Below are positions 43,150 to 52,315 of a DNA stretch of 64,000 nucleotides, in pieces. Below the pieces are notes generated by a model. The model was not told where the DNA came from, searched no databases, and saw only the letters and a program-made list of their open reading frames with translations. The stretch is taken from positions 96,604 to 160,603 of the forward strand of contig JAZUFZ010000017.1 in the NCBI GenBank assembly GCA_045640985.1, read 5' to 3'. Position 1 is the stretch's first letter. The number at the start of each line of letters is the position of its first letter. Both the position numbers and the translations under genes were made by a program. The DNA is from Colimorpha sp045640985. GTDB taxonomy: Bacteria; Bacteroidota; Bacteroidia; Bacteroidales; P3.

Positions 43150-44136
43150 ATGACAGAAGAAACTCATACATATTATCCCTGGGGGAACTCTCGGCGGTTC
43201 TATTCCTACGCGCAGTATTTCAGGCGCAGGTTTGGCGGCAGGGTCCAGAAACTCTCCATCGATGCCGGTTTCTCCTGTCCCAACCGTGATGGACTTCTGG
43301 GTTATGGGGGCTGCACTTTCTGCAACAACGATGCCTTCAACCCCAGTTATTGTATGCCTTCCAAGTCTGTCACGCAGCAGCTGGATGAAGGTATTGAGTT
43401 TCATCGCTGGCGCTATAGCCGCAATCACGGCTATCTGGCCTATTTCCAGGCCTACAGCAATACCTACGCTCCGCTGGAGGTGTTGAAGGCGCGGTATCAG
43501 GAGGCTCTTGATCATCCTCAGGTGGTCGGACTCGTGATAGGAACCCGGCCCGACTGCGTAGATACCTCGAAACTGGATTATATCCAGTCCCTCGCGCGGG
43601 AACATTATGTTGCGGTTGAGTATGGGATTGAGAGCTGCTATGATGCCACTCTGGAACGGGTCCACCGGGGCCATACCATGGCCTGCACTCAGGATGCTAT
43701 TCGTGAGACAGTCTCGCGGGGTATCCCTTGCGGCGGACATCTCATTCTGGGGCTCCCCGGAGAAACTCCGCAGATGCTGCTGGATCAGGTTCCGCTTCTC
43801 AACAGCCTCGGACTTACCTCCCTCAAGTTTCATCAGCTCCAGATTCTCAAAGGCTCGCTCATGGAAAAGGAATACCAGCATTATCCCGAGCGTTTCAAAA
43901 GCTTCCCGCTGGAGGAATATGTAAATCTTATAGCGGACATATTGGAACGGCTGAGTCCCGATATCGTCGTGGAACGCTTTGCGGGAGAAGTTCCGCCCCG
44001 CACCCAGGCGGACCCAGGGCGCAGCTGGTGCAGGCCCGACGGTCGCCTTATCCGAAACGAGGAAATCCCCGTTCTCGTGGAAAATGAACTTATCAGACGA
44101 AACACCTTCCAGGGGTTCCGTTATATCGAAAAATAA
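43150..44136 (+). CDS. TIGR01212-family (YhcC-like) radical SAM protein
   Basis: 328 residues from the ATG at 43150; frame upstream to 43039 is open but crosses both promoters. The radical SAM cluster is formed by Cys in FSCPNRDGLLGYGGCTFCNN near residues 37-56, the spacing typical of TIGR01212. Later: EYGIESCYDATLERVHRGH near 160, GGHLILGLPGE near 196, FHQLQILKGSLM near 230. Function of the family is unproven, perhaps tRNA or rRNA modification. The dapB gene starts 9 nt downstream. Confidence 0.9.
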   Translation: MTEETHTYYPWGNSRRFYSYAQYFRRRFGGRVQKLSIDAGFSCPNRDGLLGYGGCTFCNNDAFNPSYCMPSKSVTQQLDEGIEFHRWRYSRNHGYLAYFQAYSNTYAPLEVLKARYQEALDHPQVVGLVIGTRPDCVDTSKLDYIQSLAREHYVAVEYGIESCYDATLERVHRGHTMACTQDAIRETVSRGIPCGGHLILGLPGETPQMLLDQVPLLNSLGLTSLKFHQLQILKGSLMEKEYQHYPERFKSFPLEEYVNLIADILERLSPDIVVERFAGEVPPRTQADPGRSWCRPDGRLIRNEEIPVLVENELIRRNTFQGFRYIEK

Positions 44137-44145
44137 CAATATATC

Positions 44146-44877
44146 ATGAAAATAGCACTTTTAGGTTACGGCAAGATGGGGCATGTAATAGAATCCATAG
44201 CCCTGCAGCGGAATCATGAGATCCCGCTCATCATCGACAACCAAGAGGATTGGAACCTCAAGGAGCAGGAACTCCCCGCCTGCGATGTGGCAATCGATTT
44301 CTCTACCCCTGCTACAGCGGTTCATAATATCGAAAAATGTTTCAGCCATCATATCCCTGTCGTGGTGGGCACTACGGGCTGGTATGGGGCATACGAGTCC
44401 CTCGCTGCCCGCTGTACCTCCGAACATCAGTCCCTCTTTGTGGCAAGCAACTTCTCGATAGGGGTGAATATCCTCTTTGAACTCAACCAGCGTCTGGCGG
44501 CCATTATGAACCGCTATCCTGACTATTCTCCTTCTATCGTGGAGACGCACCATATTCATAAACTGGATGCCCCGAGCGGCACGGCTGTAACGCTTGCAAG
44601 CGGGCTCCTGCAGGAGATGGACCGTCTGGATTTCTGGGCACTCACCGATGCCGGAAAAGACGCTCCCGCCCCAGAGTCCCGCGTTTTGCCTGTTACCGCC
44701 ATTCGTGAAGGCGAGGTTCCCGGCATCCATGAAATTACCTACGATAGCCCCTTCGATACCCTGACCCTCCGCCATAGCGCCAAGAGCCGTCAGGGCTTTG
44801 CTGCCGGTGCTGTCCTTGCTGCCGAATATCTCGTAGCCCATCCCGGTCTCCGCACCATGAAAGACCTCCTGCAATGA
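44146..44877 (+). CDS. dapB: 4-hydroxy-tetrahydrodipicolinate reductase
   Basis: NAD(P)H-dependent step of lysine and diaminopimelate synthesis. 243 residues; dinucleotide loop LLGYGKMGHVIE at residues 5-16, VVVGTTGW near 77, the catalytic ETHHIHKLDAPSGTA segment near 132 (His and Lys), and GEVPGIHEITYDS near 191. The short N-terminal domain is typical of Bacteroidota. It overlaps the following permease gene by 4 nt (ATGA), an unusual functional pairing. Confidence 0.96.
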   Translation: MKIALLGYGKMGHVIESIALQRNHEIPLIIDNQEDWNLKEQELPACDVAIDFSTPATAVHNIEKCFSHHIPVVVGTTGWYGAYESLAARCTSEHQSLFVASNFSIGVNILFELNQRLAAIMNRYPDYSPSIVETHHIHKLDAPSGTAVTLASGLLQEMDRLDFWALTDAGKDAPAPESRVLPVTAIREGEVPGIHEITYDSPFDTLTLRHSAKSRQGFAAGAVLAAEYLVAHPGLRTMKDLLQ

Positions 44878-45830
44878 AACGCTATCCGCTTCTGCTGCTC
44901 ATCCTCCTGCTGCTCGTCCCGCTTTCGGTGCTGCTCTGCTCCATGGTCGGGGTGGTGCATTTCAGGTGGAGCGACCTCTGGAGTTCTCCTGTGTTCCTCA
45001 ATCTCCGTCTGCCCCGCATCGTGCTGGCGCTGCTGGTGGGTATGGCGCTTTCCGTGAGCGGCGCGGCCTATCAGTCGGTATTCCGCAATCCCCTTACCGA
45101 CCCTTATATCCTCGGAGTGTCGAGCGGCTCCTCGCTCGGGGCGGCAGTCGCCATCCTGCTGGGCTTTGAGGCCTACCGCTGGGGGATAGGCTCCTTCGCT
45201 CTTCTTGCCGGGCTCCTCACCGTATGGCTTATCTACCGCATAGCATCTATAGGGAACCGTATGCATACCACCACCCTCCTCCTGACGGGGGTCTGCTTCA
45301 CATTTCTTGCAACGGCGGTGATCTCGTTTCTTATGGTGCTGAACCAGGACAAGATGGACCAGATTATCTTCTGGACTATGGGCAGTTTCTCTGCTGCTTC
45401 GTGGGCCGACGTGCTGGTGCTGCTTCCTGTAGTGCTGGCGGGTACGGCCGTGGTGGTCTTCTACAGCCGCGACCTCAATATGCTCCTTGCCGGGAGCGAA
45501 CAGGCGCAGAGCCTTGGCGTTGAGGTGGAAAAGGTCAGACGCCGCCTGCTGCTCGCTACCACTCTTATGGTGGCTTTTTCGGTCAGCCTCTCGGGGGTGA
45601 TCGGCTTTGTGGGGCTTATCGTCCCCCATGCGGTCCGGCTGCTCGTGGGACCGGACAACAGGAGGGTTATCCCCCTCTCGCTCCTTCTGGGGGGACTTTT
45701 CCTGCTCTGGGCCGACACGCTCGCCCGTTCGCTCCTCGCTCCTTCCGAACTCCCTGTGGGCTGTCTCACCGCCCTTCTCGGGGCTCCGCTCTTTATACTC
45801 CTGCTCTACCGTAGAAAGAAAAATTACTGA
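44874..45830 (+). CDS. FecCD-type ABC transporter permease (metal-chelate uptake)
   Basis: 318 residues with nine to ten transmembrane helices. Family motifs: LRLPRIVLALLVGMALSVSG near residue 45, FRNPLTDPYILGVSSGSSLG near 70, and GFVGLIVPHAVRLLVGPDNR near 245. Imports iron-siderophore, haem or cobalamin together with the ATPase encoded next door. No substrate-binding protein or TonB receptor is adjacent, so the ligand cannot be named. The start overlaps dapB by 4 nt; the ATPase gene follows 4 nt after the stop. Confidence 0.93.
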   Translation: MKRYPLLLLILLLLVPLSVLLCSMVGVVHFRWSDLWSSPVFLNLRLPRIVLALLVGMALSVSGAAYQSVFRNPLTDPYILGVSSGSSLGAAVAILLGFEAYRWGIGSFALLAGLLTVWLIYRIASIGNRMHTTTLLLTGVCFTFLATAVISFLMVLNQDKMDQIIFWTMGSFSAASWADVLVLLPVVLAGTAVVVFYSRDLNMLLAGSEQAQSLGVEVEKVRRRLLLATTLMVAFSVSLSGVIGFVGLIVPHAVRLLVGPDNRRVIPLSLLLGGLFLLWADTLARSLLAPSELPVGCLTALLGAPLFILLLYRRKKNY

Positions 45831-45834
45831 TGCT

Positions 45835-46602
45835 ATGATACAACTCCAGAATCTCTCCCTGCGCTACGGCTCCCGCACCGTGCTCGACGGGCTCAGTCTC
45901 CGGTTCGAGGAGGGGGGCTTCTATGCTGTCATGGGGCCTAACGGATGCGGCAAGACTACCCTTCTCCGACTTATAGCGGGTTTGCTGCCTCCTTCGGAGG
46001 GGTCGGTACTGCTGGAGGGCAGGCCGGTTTCGCACTACTCCGCGCGCCAGCTGGCCCGCCGGGTCTCCTTCGTGCGGCAGCAGGTACAGACCGATTTTGA
46101 ATTTTCCGCCTTCGAGACGGTCCTTATGGGGCGCAACCCCTGGCAGCATCATCTCCAGAACGAGTCCCAGGAGGACTGGGACCTTGTCTCCGAGGCGATG
46201 AGGCTTACCTCGACCTGGGACCTGCGCTTCAAGAAACCTTCCCAGATGAGCGGCGGGGAACTGCAGCGCGTCATGATAGCACGTGCCCTCGTACAGCAGA
46301 CTCCTGTCATGCTGCTCGATGAGCCACTCTCCAATCTTGATATCAATCACCAGTTCGAGATACTCGGACTCCTGCGCGAGATCAACCGCACCCAGCACAA
46401 GACCATACTTCTCGTACTCCACGACCTCAATCTTGCCCTCAGCTATTGCCCCCAGCTCCTGCTGCTTCATCATGGCGAAGCGGTCTGGCAGGGACCCACA
46501 GCAGAAGGACTTACTCCTGAACGCATTCGGCAGGTCTTCCAGGTCTCTGCGCAATACTACGACGGGAACCTCCATCTCAAAGGGATTCCTCCCATAGAAT
46601 AG
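45835..46602 (+). CDS. ABC transporter ATP-binding protein (metal-chelate uptake)
   Basis: 255 residues from the ATG at 45835; the frame is open back to 45607 but that part lies within the permease gene. Walker A MGPNGCGKTTLLRLIAG near residue 33, Q-loop VRQQVQTDFEF near 82, signature MSGGELQRVMIARAL near 137, Walker B PVMLLDEPLSNLDI near 157, H-loop VLHDLNLALSYC near 192. It matches FepC/BtuD-type ATPases and pairs with the permease upstream. Confidence 0.93.
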   Translation: MIQLQNLSLRYGSRTVLDGLSLRFEEGGFYAVMGPNGCGKTTLLRLIAGLLPPSEGSVLLEGRPVSHYSARQLARRVSFVRQQVQTDFEFSAFETVLMGRNPWQHHLQNESQEDWDLVSEAMRLTSTWDLRFKKPSQMSGGELQRVMIARALVQQTPVMLLDEPLSNLDINHQFEILGLLREINRTQHKTILLVLHDLNLALSYCPQLLLLHHGEAVWQGPTAEGLTPERIRQVFQVSAQYYDGNLHLKGIPPIE

Positions 46603-46605
46603 TCA

Positions 46606-48147
46606 TCAGGAACCTACCTTTATTTTTTTGATATATTTGTGAATATAGCTGCTGATGGTGGGGGAGATGTTGAGTTTCAGAAGTGCCCAGAGGGCGAGCA
46701 GGGCAAATACTGTAGTCTTGAGCCCTGCGTTAAGCAGTAAGGTAACTGTTCTGTTTCCGAGGGGGATATGAATAAAATGGTCCCACAGGGCGTTGAGCCC
46801 GAACCCGGCCAGCAGCAGGACAAGTATCGTTAAGTGCCCCCGGCAAAGCATACCGACCCCCATTTTCCGGTGCAGCACCCACATCAGGAGCAGAAAATAA
46901 ATGATGTAGGCTCCGAGGGTCGCTAGGGCGCTTCCGTTGATGCCCAGGAGGGGTATGAGGTAGTTGTTGCACAGGATGGCGGTGAGGGTGAGTACCCCTA
47001 TCAAGGGTAGCGCGAGCATATAGTGGGGCGAATAGTTGAGGATGGAGGTCCCGATGCTGAGCGAGGAATTGATGATTTTTGCTATGCCGAGGTAGAATAC
47101 CACCCCGATACCGGCGCGGTAGGATTCCCCGTTGGGAATGAGCCCGAACAGCGGCTCAAGATTGATCCAGATGAAGAAGAAGAGGAGTGAGGCTACGAGG
47201 AACTGATGGAGCGAGACCTGCCGGGCGAGGCGGTTTACTTCGGTGAGATTGTGCTCTTTGGTGGCTTGCGCGATGCAGGGGCCTGCGATGGCTCCGAGGG
47301 AGCGGTAGGGGACCTCTACTACGTTTGCTATATAGGAGGCTATCGTATAGATTCCGGCGAGGGCGAGTCCTCCTTTGGCTCCGAGGAAGAGGGAGTTGAT
47401 GAGCGGGATATTTCCGGCCAGCGTAGTGGCGGTCATGAAAAGGGTATAAATTCCGATTTCCTTCCCCAGGGCACTCTTGCGGAAATAGTCCCAGTCGATG
47501 CGGAGGGAGATTTTCTTCAGACTGATCAGATATATCAGGTTCAGCACCATGGCAAGTGCGTAGGAACTGCAGAAAAGTCCCACGAACAGCTCTATGCTGA
47601 TGAGTCCGTGCCCATAGAGGAGATATGCTATCAGGTTGAAAAGCCGTATGCCTACCTCGCGCACCATCTTGGGTACGGTTATCCGCATCAGGACGCTCGC
47701 ATGGGTCTCAAACACCGTGGTGAACAGCGCAAAAAACGTGAGCGGAAGCACCCAGTACATGTAGTCCCGGAACATGGGGGCGTTTTCGGCATACACTTGT
47801 GCTATGGGTTCTTTCATTAGCAGGAACAGGAGGACAAACAGCAATAGTCCTGCTCCCGGGATGAGCAGCGAAAGTCCGAAAAATCCGTGATCTCGCCCTT
47901 TCGCCGTACCGTGTCTCTCCTGTTCTTCCGTCCGGAAATAGGGATAGAACCTTACGATGCACGAATTGGACCCCAGCCCGGCGAGGCTGGAGAATAGGAG
48001 CGCGGCATCTACTAGCACACGTGTGAGCCCGATTTCGCTCTGGGTAAGGCAGTCGGTGATCACGCAGAAAGTGATGACAGCTCCCAGCGCTACTCCCAGA
48101 TAATTGGCGAGTGCTCCCTTGATGCTTTGCTGTGCTATGGTTCCCAT
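46606..48147 (-). CDS. Oligosaccharide flippase family (MATE/Wzx-like) membrane protein
   Basis: 513 residues from the ATG at 48147; an in-frame extension to 48300 includes the -7 box at 48219 and is rejected. About fourteen transmembrane helices. QQSIKGALANYLGVALGAVI near the start and GLGSNSCIVRFYPYFRTEEQ near 53 are typical of polysaccharide-biosynthesis exporters. It is not inside a glycan cluster, so the substrate is unknown. Its stop is 4 nt from the ATPase stop (convergent). Confidence 0.88.
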   Translation of the reverse strand: MGTIAQQSIKGALANYLGVALGAVITFCVITDCLTQSEIGLTRVLVDAALLFSSLAGLGSNSCIVRFYPYFRTEEQERHGTAKGRDHGFFGLSLLIPGAGLLLFVLLFLLMKEPIAQVYAENAPMFRDYMYWVLPLTFFALFTTVFETHASVLMRITVPKMVREVGIRLFNLIAYLLYGHGLISIELFVGLFCSSYALAMVLNLIYLISLKKISLRIDWDYFRKSALGKEIGIYTLFMTATTLAGNIPLINSLFLGAKGGLALAGIYTIASYIANVVEVPYRSLGAIAGPCIAQATKEHNLTEVNRLARQVSLHQFLVASLLFFFIWINLEPLFGLIPNGESYRAGIGVVFYLGIAKIINSSLSIGTSILNYSPHYMLALPLIGVLTLTAILCNNYLIPLLGINGSALATLGAYIIYFLLLMWVLHRKMGVGMLCRGHLTILVLLLAGFGLNALWDHFIHIPLGNRTVTLLLNAGLKTTVFALLALWALLKLNISPTISSYIHKYIKKIKVGS

Positions 48148-48218
48148 TATGGATTTTCTTTCTTTTTTCCGATATTTCCGGAACGGCGTTTGGGGTTTCG
48201 GTGTTCCGAAACAAAATG

Positions 48219-48226
48219 CAAAAGTA
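48219..48226 (-). promoter_or_regulatory. -7 box (TACTTTTG) for the flippase gene
   Basis: TACTTTTG, 72 nt before the ATG at 48147. Confidence 0.6.
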
Positions 48227-48289
48227 CAACTTTTTTCTGATACCGATGGGGAAAAAACGAAAAAATTTGTGCAGGTCAGAAAAAAAACA

Positions 48290-48297
48290 TATCTTTG
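48290..48297 (+). promoter_or_regulatory. -7 box (TATCTTTG) touching the start codon of the EEP gene
   Basis: TATCTTTG ends 2 nt before the ATG at 48300, so transcription would begin near or after the start codon. Confidence 0.5.
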
Positions 48298-48299
48298 CA

Positions 48300-49445
48300 A
48301 TGATGAAAAAACTGGTCGTTTTACTGCTACTTGCTGTGAATGTGGGTGTTGCCCTGCTGATGGTGGGAGCCACGCTGGCCGGGGTGGTGGGACCTTCGCG
48401 TTTTATAGGCTTCTCTCTGCTGGGTTACGGCTTTCCGCTACTGCTGGGGCTGAACGTGGTTTTCCTGCTGCTGTGGCTGCTGGGTGGGAGACGGTTCTGG
48501 TGGGTGAGTGCCGCGGCGATAGTGCTGCGGGCGGGCTTCGTGCCGCTCTTCGTGCAGCTGGGCGGGAGCGAGGAGGCGGCCCCCGTGCAGGGAGAGGAAT
48601 GCTTGAAGGTGATGAGCTTCAACACACATCTTTTCAGCGGGAGGGACGAGGGGCTCTCTGCGGAGGACCTCAAGACGGTAAGGCAGGAGAACGCGGGGCG
48701 GTTCCTCACGATGGTGAAGAAGGAGGGGTGCGACGTGCTGTGCCTTCAGGAGTTCTTCGACATCCGGAACCGGGATATCAGCGTGAGCGACAGTCTGGAA
48801 AGCTACGGCTACCGCTACAGATACGGGGTGGATATGAGCCGGGAAGGGGTTCCGCGCGGCGTGGCGCTGTTTTCGAGGTTCCCGATAGACTATGTATGCA
48901 ACCTCGACACGGAGCGGAAGTTCTACGCGGACATCATCAAGGGTGGGAGCATCGTGAGGGTGGTATGCGTCCACCTGGCCTCGTACGGCTTCACGGAGAA
49001 GGACAGCCTGCGGGACGGAAGTCTCATTAAGGAACTGGAGGAGGCGGGGAGGCATCCCATGGATGTAGTAGCTGGAGCCAGAGCGGATTCCATAGCAAAG
49101 ACCTTCCCCATCATCGCAAAACTGAGCCGTACCATTCTGAGCCACGAGCAGGAATGGAACGGCCCCCTGAAAAGCACCATCACAGCGTCGCCCCGTCCGA
49201 TCCTTGTGGCGGGAGACTTCAACGATACCCCCGCAAGCTATATCTACCAGAAGATGCGAAGGCTGATGAAGGATTCCTACGTGGAGCAGGGCAGGGGATT
49301 CAGCACCACATATCACGGGATGTTCCCCAACTACAGGATAGATTACTTGTGGCATTCAGAGGATATAGAGGCGCTCTCCTACAAGCGCATCAGGACAGAT
49401 GTCTCGGACCATTATCCGATTGTAGTAACCTTCAGACTGCCGTAA
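48300..49445 (+). CDS. Membrane-anchored endonuclease/exonuclease/phosphatase-family protein
   Basis: 381 residues from 48300 (MMKKLVVLL). Three hydrophobic helices fill residues 3-95, then an EEP (DNase I-like) domain: VMSFNTHLFSG near 103, CDVLCLQEFFDIRNR near 140, ARADSIAKTF, LVAGDFNDTP near 301, YRIDYLWHS near 342 and SDHYPIVVTF at the end. The catalytic Asn, Glu, Asp and His positions are all present. Such proteins cleave phosphodiesters in lipids or nucleic acids; substrate unknown. The start codon lies almost on a -7 box. nth follows 1 nt after the stop. Confidence 0.88.
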   Translation: MMKKLVVLLLLAVNVGVALLMVGATLAGVVGPSRFIGFSLLGYGFPLLLGLNVVFLLLWLLGGRRFWWVSAAAIVLRAGFVPLFVQLGGSEEAAPVQGEECLKVMSFNTHLFSGRDEGLSAEDLKTVRQENAGRFLTMVKKEGCDVLCLQEFFDIRNRDISVSDSLESYGYRYRYGVDMSREGVPRGVALFSRFPIDYVCNLDTERKFYADIIKGGSIVRVVCVHLASYGFTEKDSLRDGSLIKELEEAGRHPMDVVAGARADSIAKTFPIIAKLSRTILSHEQEWNGPLKSTITASPRPILVAGDFNDTPASYIYQKMRRLMKDSYVEQGRGFSTTYHGMFPNYRIDYLWHSEDIEALSYKRIRTDVSDHYPIVVTFRLP

Positions 49446-49446
49446 T

Positions 49447-50103
49447 ATGAGAAAAGAAGAGCGATACAGGTCGGTGATTGCCTGGTTTGAGCGCACGATG
49501 CCCGAAGCACAGACGGAACTGCATTACGGGTCGCCGTTCCAGCTGCTGGTCGCCGTGGTGCTGAGCGCCCAGTGTACCGACAGGCGGGTGAACATGGTTA
49601 CCCCGGGGCTGTTTGCCCGATATCCCGATGCCCGCAGTATGTCGCAGGCCGGAGCGGAGGAAATCTTTACGCTGATAAGTTCCATATCCTATCCCCACAG
49701 CAAGAGTGAGCATCTGGCAGGGCTGAGCCGTCAGCTCATGGAACGCTGGAACGGAGAGGTGCCTCAGACGGTGGAGGAACTGCAGCAGCTCCCCGGGGTG
49801 GGGCGCAAGACCGCTAACGTGGTAACCGCCGTGCTCTACAATCAGCCCAATATGCCTGTAGATACCCATGTCTTCCGCGTCTCCAACAGGCTGGGCCTTA
49901 CCACGGGAAGCAAGACCCCACTTGAGACAGAGCGTCAGCTTACCCGCCACATTCCTCCCGAACTGATCCCCAAGGCGCATCACTGGCTGATACTTTTCGG
50001 GCGGTATGTGTGTACGGCGCGCAGCCCGAAATGCGAATCGTGCGGGCTGGCAGAGGTCTGCAGGGAAAATGAACGGAAAAAGAAAGATAAAAAATTGAAA
50101 TAA
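49447..50103 (+). CDS. nth: Endonuclease III (DNA glycosylase/AP lyase)
   Basis: Base-excision repair of oxidised pyrimidines. 218 residues. Helix-hairpin-helix LPGVGRKTANVV near residue 117 with the catalytic Lys, the catalytic Asp in VDTHVFRVSNRLGL near 139, and a perfect 4Fe-4S loop C-x6-C-x2-C-x5-C (CTARSPKCESCGLAEVC, near 190). It starts one base after the EEP stop, and the BatA-like gene starts one base after its stop. Confidence 0.97.
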   Translation: MRKEERYRSVIAWFERTMPEAQTELHYGSPFQLLVAVVLSAQCTDRRVNMVTPGLFARYPDARSMSQAGAEEIFTLISSISYPHSKSEHLAGLSRQLMERWNGEVPQTVEELQQLPGVGRKTANVVTAVLYNQPNMPVDTHVFRVSNRLGLTTGSKTPLETERQLTRHIPPELIPKAHHWLILFGRYVCTARSPKCESCGLAEVCRENERKKKDKKLK

Positions 50104-50104
50104 G

Positions 50105-52189
50105 ATGCTGTTTACGAATCCATGGATGCTGATAGGACTGGTGGCGATAGGAATACCTGTTGCGGTGCACCTATTTAATTTCAGACGCTACAAGAAGGTG
50201 TATTTCAGTAATGTGGAATCTCTGGAGGCGTTGCAGAAGGAAACCCGCAAGCAGTCCCGGCTGAGAGAACTCCTGGTGCTTCTCGCACGGATTGCCGCGG
50301 TGGTGTTTCTCGTGCTGGCTTTCGCCGGCCCGGTGATACCCTCCCGCAAGTCGCAGCACATAAACCAGGGAGTGCAGTGGGTGAGCGTGTATCTCGACAA
50401 CTCGTTCAGTATGGGCAATACGAGTCAGGACGGACTCCTGCTGGAAATCGGAAAACAGAAAGCGAAGGAAATCCTCGACGGCTATGGAATCTCGGATCAG
50501 TTCCAGCTGATCACCAACGAATGCAGCGGCGGACAATACCGCTGGATGAACCGCAGCGAGATGATGCTTGCCATTGATGCCGTGGATCTGTGCCCCGCAG
50601 CAGAGCCGCTCAGCCGTATGGTAGAGCGCCAGCAGAACTTTATCAGGCAGACTGCCCGCGGAGAAGCCCACTGCTACGAGATTTCGGATATGCAGACCGG
50701 AACGGCGGACCTGTCGGACCTCAGTATGGACAGCCTCTGCGAGGTGACGCTTGTCCCATTGGAAGGGGTGGAAATCGGCAATCTCTATGTGGATACGTTG
50801 GAACTGAACGCTCCCTGCTATCACAAAGGCAATACCCTTGTGGCGAAAGTGGGGATAAGAAACGAAGGAGAGGCTGATGCAGAGGCGCTCCCGGTAAATC
50901 TTTATGTGAACGGCCGGGAACGGGCTATTGCAAGTGTGGATATCCCTGCGGGAGACCGTAAGACCGTAGAGATGAGTTTTGTAGCGGATGAGGAGGGAGT
51001 GCTGAGTGGGATGGTGGAAATCGTGGATTATCCCATCACATTCGATGACCGGTATTATTTCAGCATAAATGTGGCGGACAGGAACAGCCTCCTTCTGGTG
51101 AATGGCGGAGATGCAAACCCTCACCTGCTGAACCTCTTTGCTTCCGACAGCAATATCGCCCTGCAGTCCGTATCGGCGGACGGGGCGGATTTCAGCTCCC
51201 TCGGACAATACGATATGGTGATTCTCAACGAGCTGAAATCCCTCCCGGGCGGAAGGGCTGAGGAGGTCGCCCGTTTCGTGGAGGCGGGGGGAACCCTCCT
51301 GCTGATACCTGCTGATGGTCTCGGCGTGGAGGACTGTAACCTCCTGCTGCAGCGGGTGAACGCCCCCCGGTTGGGGAAATGGATTCCAGCCTCTGCAACC
51401 GCTAAGGAAATCGTAACCGACAACGCCCTTTACGAAAATGTATTCAAAACCTCGGGCGACCGTTCCTCGCAGCACCTCGAAATGCCCGAAGTAAAAGGTC
51501 ATTATGCCACTACTCTCACCGCCCCCGGTACTACAAAAATGCCACTCATCACGCTGGCTGACGGAAACGATTATCTTATGGTAAGTACTTTTGGCTCAGG
51601 CAGATGTTACCTCTTCACCGCTCCGTTGCGCCAGCCCTATACGAACTTCCCGCAGCAGGCCATGTTTGTGCCGACTCTCTACAATATGGCGCTTTTCAGT
51701 CGTCCTACAGGAAGACCGGCCTGGTTCCTCGGCGACCGTACCCCGATTCCGCTGCCTCAGGAATTCGGCAACAGCAAGGAGGTTCCTCATCTGGTGAATC
51801 TGGCCGGGAACATCGATCTGATACCGGAATTAAGACGGACCCAGCAGGGCCCAACCACGGAGATACCCAATACCCTGCAGGAAGCCGGAAATTACCTTCT
51901 GACCCTCCAGCCGGCCCATAATACCCGGGCCGCGACCTGTGGTCTTTCCTTCAACTATGGGCGGGAGGAATCGAAGATGAAGTTCCATAAGGCTTCCGAC
52001 CTGAAAAAAACCATCCGCGAGATGAACCTCGGAGGAATTGATGTGGTAGAACACAGCGGGAAAGATATGGCGACCTATATCAAAGCCCAGAACCAGGGCA
52101 CGAAACTCTGGCGTGTTTGTCTTGTGGGAGCGCTGCTGATGCTGCTTTGCGAGACACTCCTCCTGAGGAAAAAACAGCCCCGGAATTGA
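50105..52189 (+). CDS. BatA-domain (aerotolerance-type) membrane protein
   Basis: 694 residues. The N-terminal BatA domain (FTNPWMLIGLVAIGIPVAVH, FRRYKKVYFSNVESL) with two transmembrane helices fills residues 1-80. A von Willebrand A-like segment follows (VSVYLDNSFSM near 98, the MIDAS-like DxSxS). A middle part resembles a glutamine-amidotransferase-like fold (YDMVILNELKSLPGG near 374). A single helix ends the protein (LCLVGALLMLLCETLL-like). It lies alone, apart from the moxR/batB genes it usually accompanies. Confidence 0.85.
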   Translation: MLFTNPWMLIGLVAIGIPVAVHLFNFRRYKKVYFSNVESLEALQKETRKQSRLRELLVLLARIAAVVFLVLAFAGPVIPSRKSQHINQGVQWVSVYLDNSFSMGNTSQDGLLLEIGKQKAKEILDGYGISDQFQLITNECSGGQYRWMNRSEMMLAIDAVDLCPAAEPLSRMVERQQNFIRQTARGEAHCYEISDMQTGTADLSDLSMDSLCEVTLVPLEGVEIGNLYVDTLELNAPCYHKGNTLVAKVGIRNEGEADAEALPVNLYVNGRERAIASVDIPAGDRKTVEMSFVADEEGVLSGMVEIVDYPITFDDRYYFSINVADRNSLLLVNGGDANPHLLNLFASDSNIALQSVSADGADFSSLGQYDMVILNELKSLPGGRAEEVARFVEAGGTLLLIPADGLGVEDCNLLLQRVNAPRLGKWIPASATAKEIVTDNALYENVFKTSGDRSSQHLEMPEVKGHYATTLTAPGTTKMPLITLADGNDYLMVSTFGSGRCYLFTAPLRQPYTNFPQQAMFVPTLYNMALFSRPTGRPAWFLGDRTPIPLPQEFGNSKEVPHLVNLAGNIDLIPELRRTQQGPTTEIPNTLQEAGNYLLTLQPAHNTRAATCGLSFNYGREESKMKFHKASDLKKTIREMNLGGIDVVEHSGKDMATYIKAQNQGTKLWRVCLVGALLMLLCETLLLRKKQPRN

Positions 52190-52297
52190 GGAGCAATACC
52201 ACTCCGCCTTTCCGAAATTGAAGTTCTTGCGCCGTTGAGGGGCCGGAGGTTTTTATAAAAAAAAGAAAAAAAATTTTGCGGATTCGGAAAAAGGTCG

Positions 52298-52305
52298 TAT
52301 CTTTA
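52298..52305 (+). promoter_or_regulatory. -7-like box (TATCTTTA) for recJ
   Basis: TATCTTTA, one base off TAnnTTTG, 10 nt before the recJ ATG. Confidence 0.5.
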
Positions 52306-52315
52306 CATCCCAGTA

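Noticed and set aside
42784..44139. 451-codon open frame on the minus strand
   Set aside because: Overlaps the radical SAM gene and part of the PrsW-like gene, both with clear motifs; antisense product has none.
50171..51502. 443-codon minus-strand open frame opposite the BatA-like gene
   Set aside because: Sense protein has a BatA domain and membrane helices in the right order; antisense frame has no signature.
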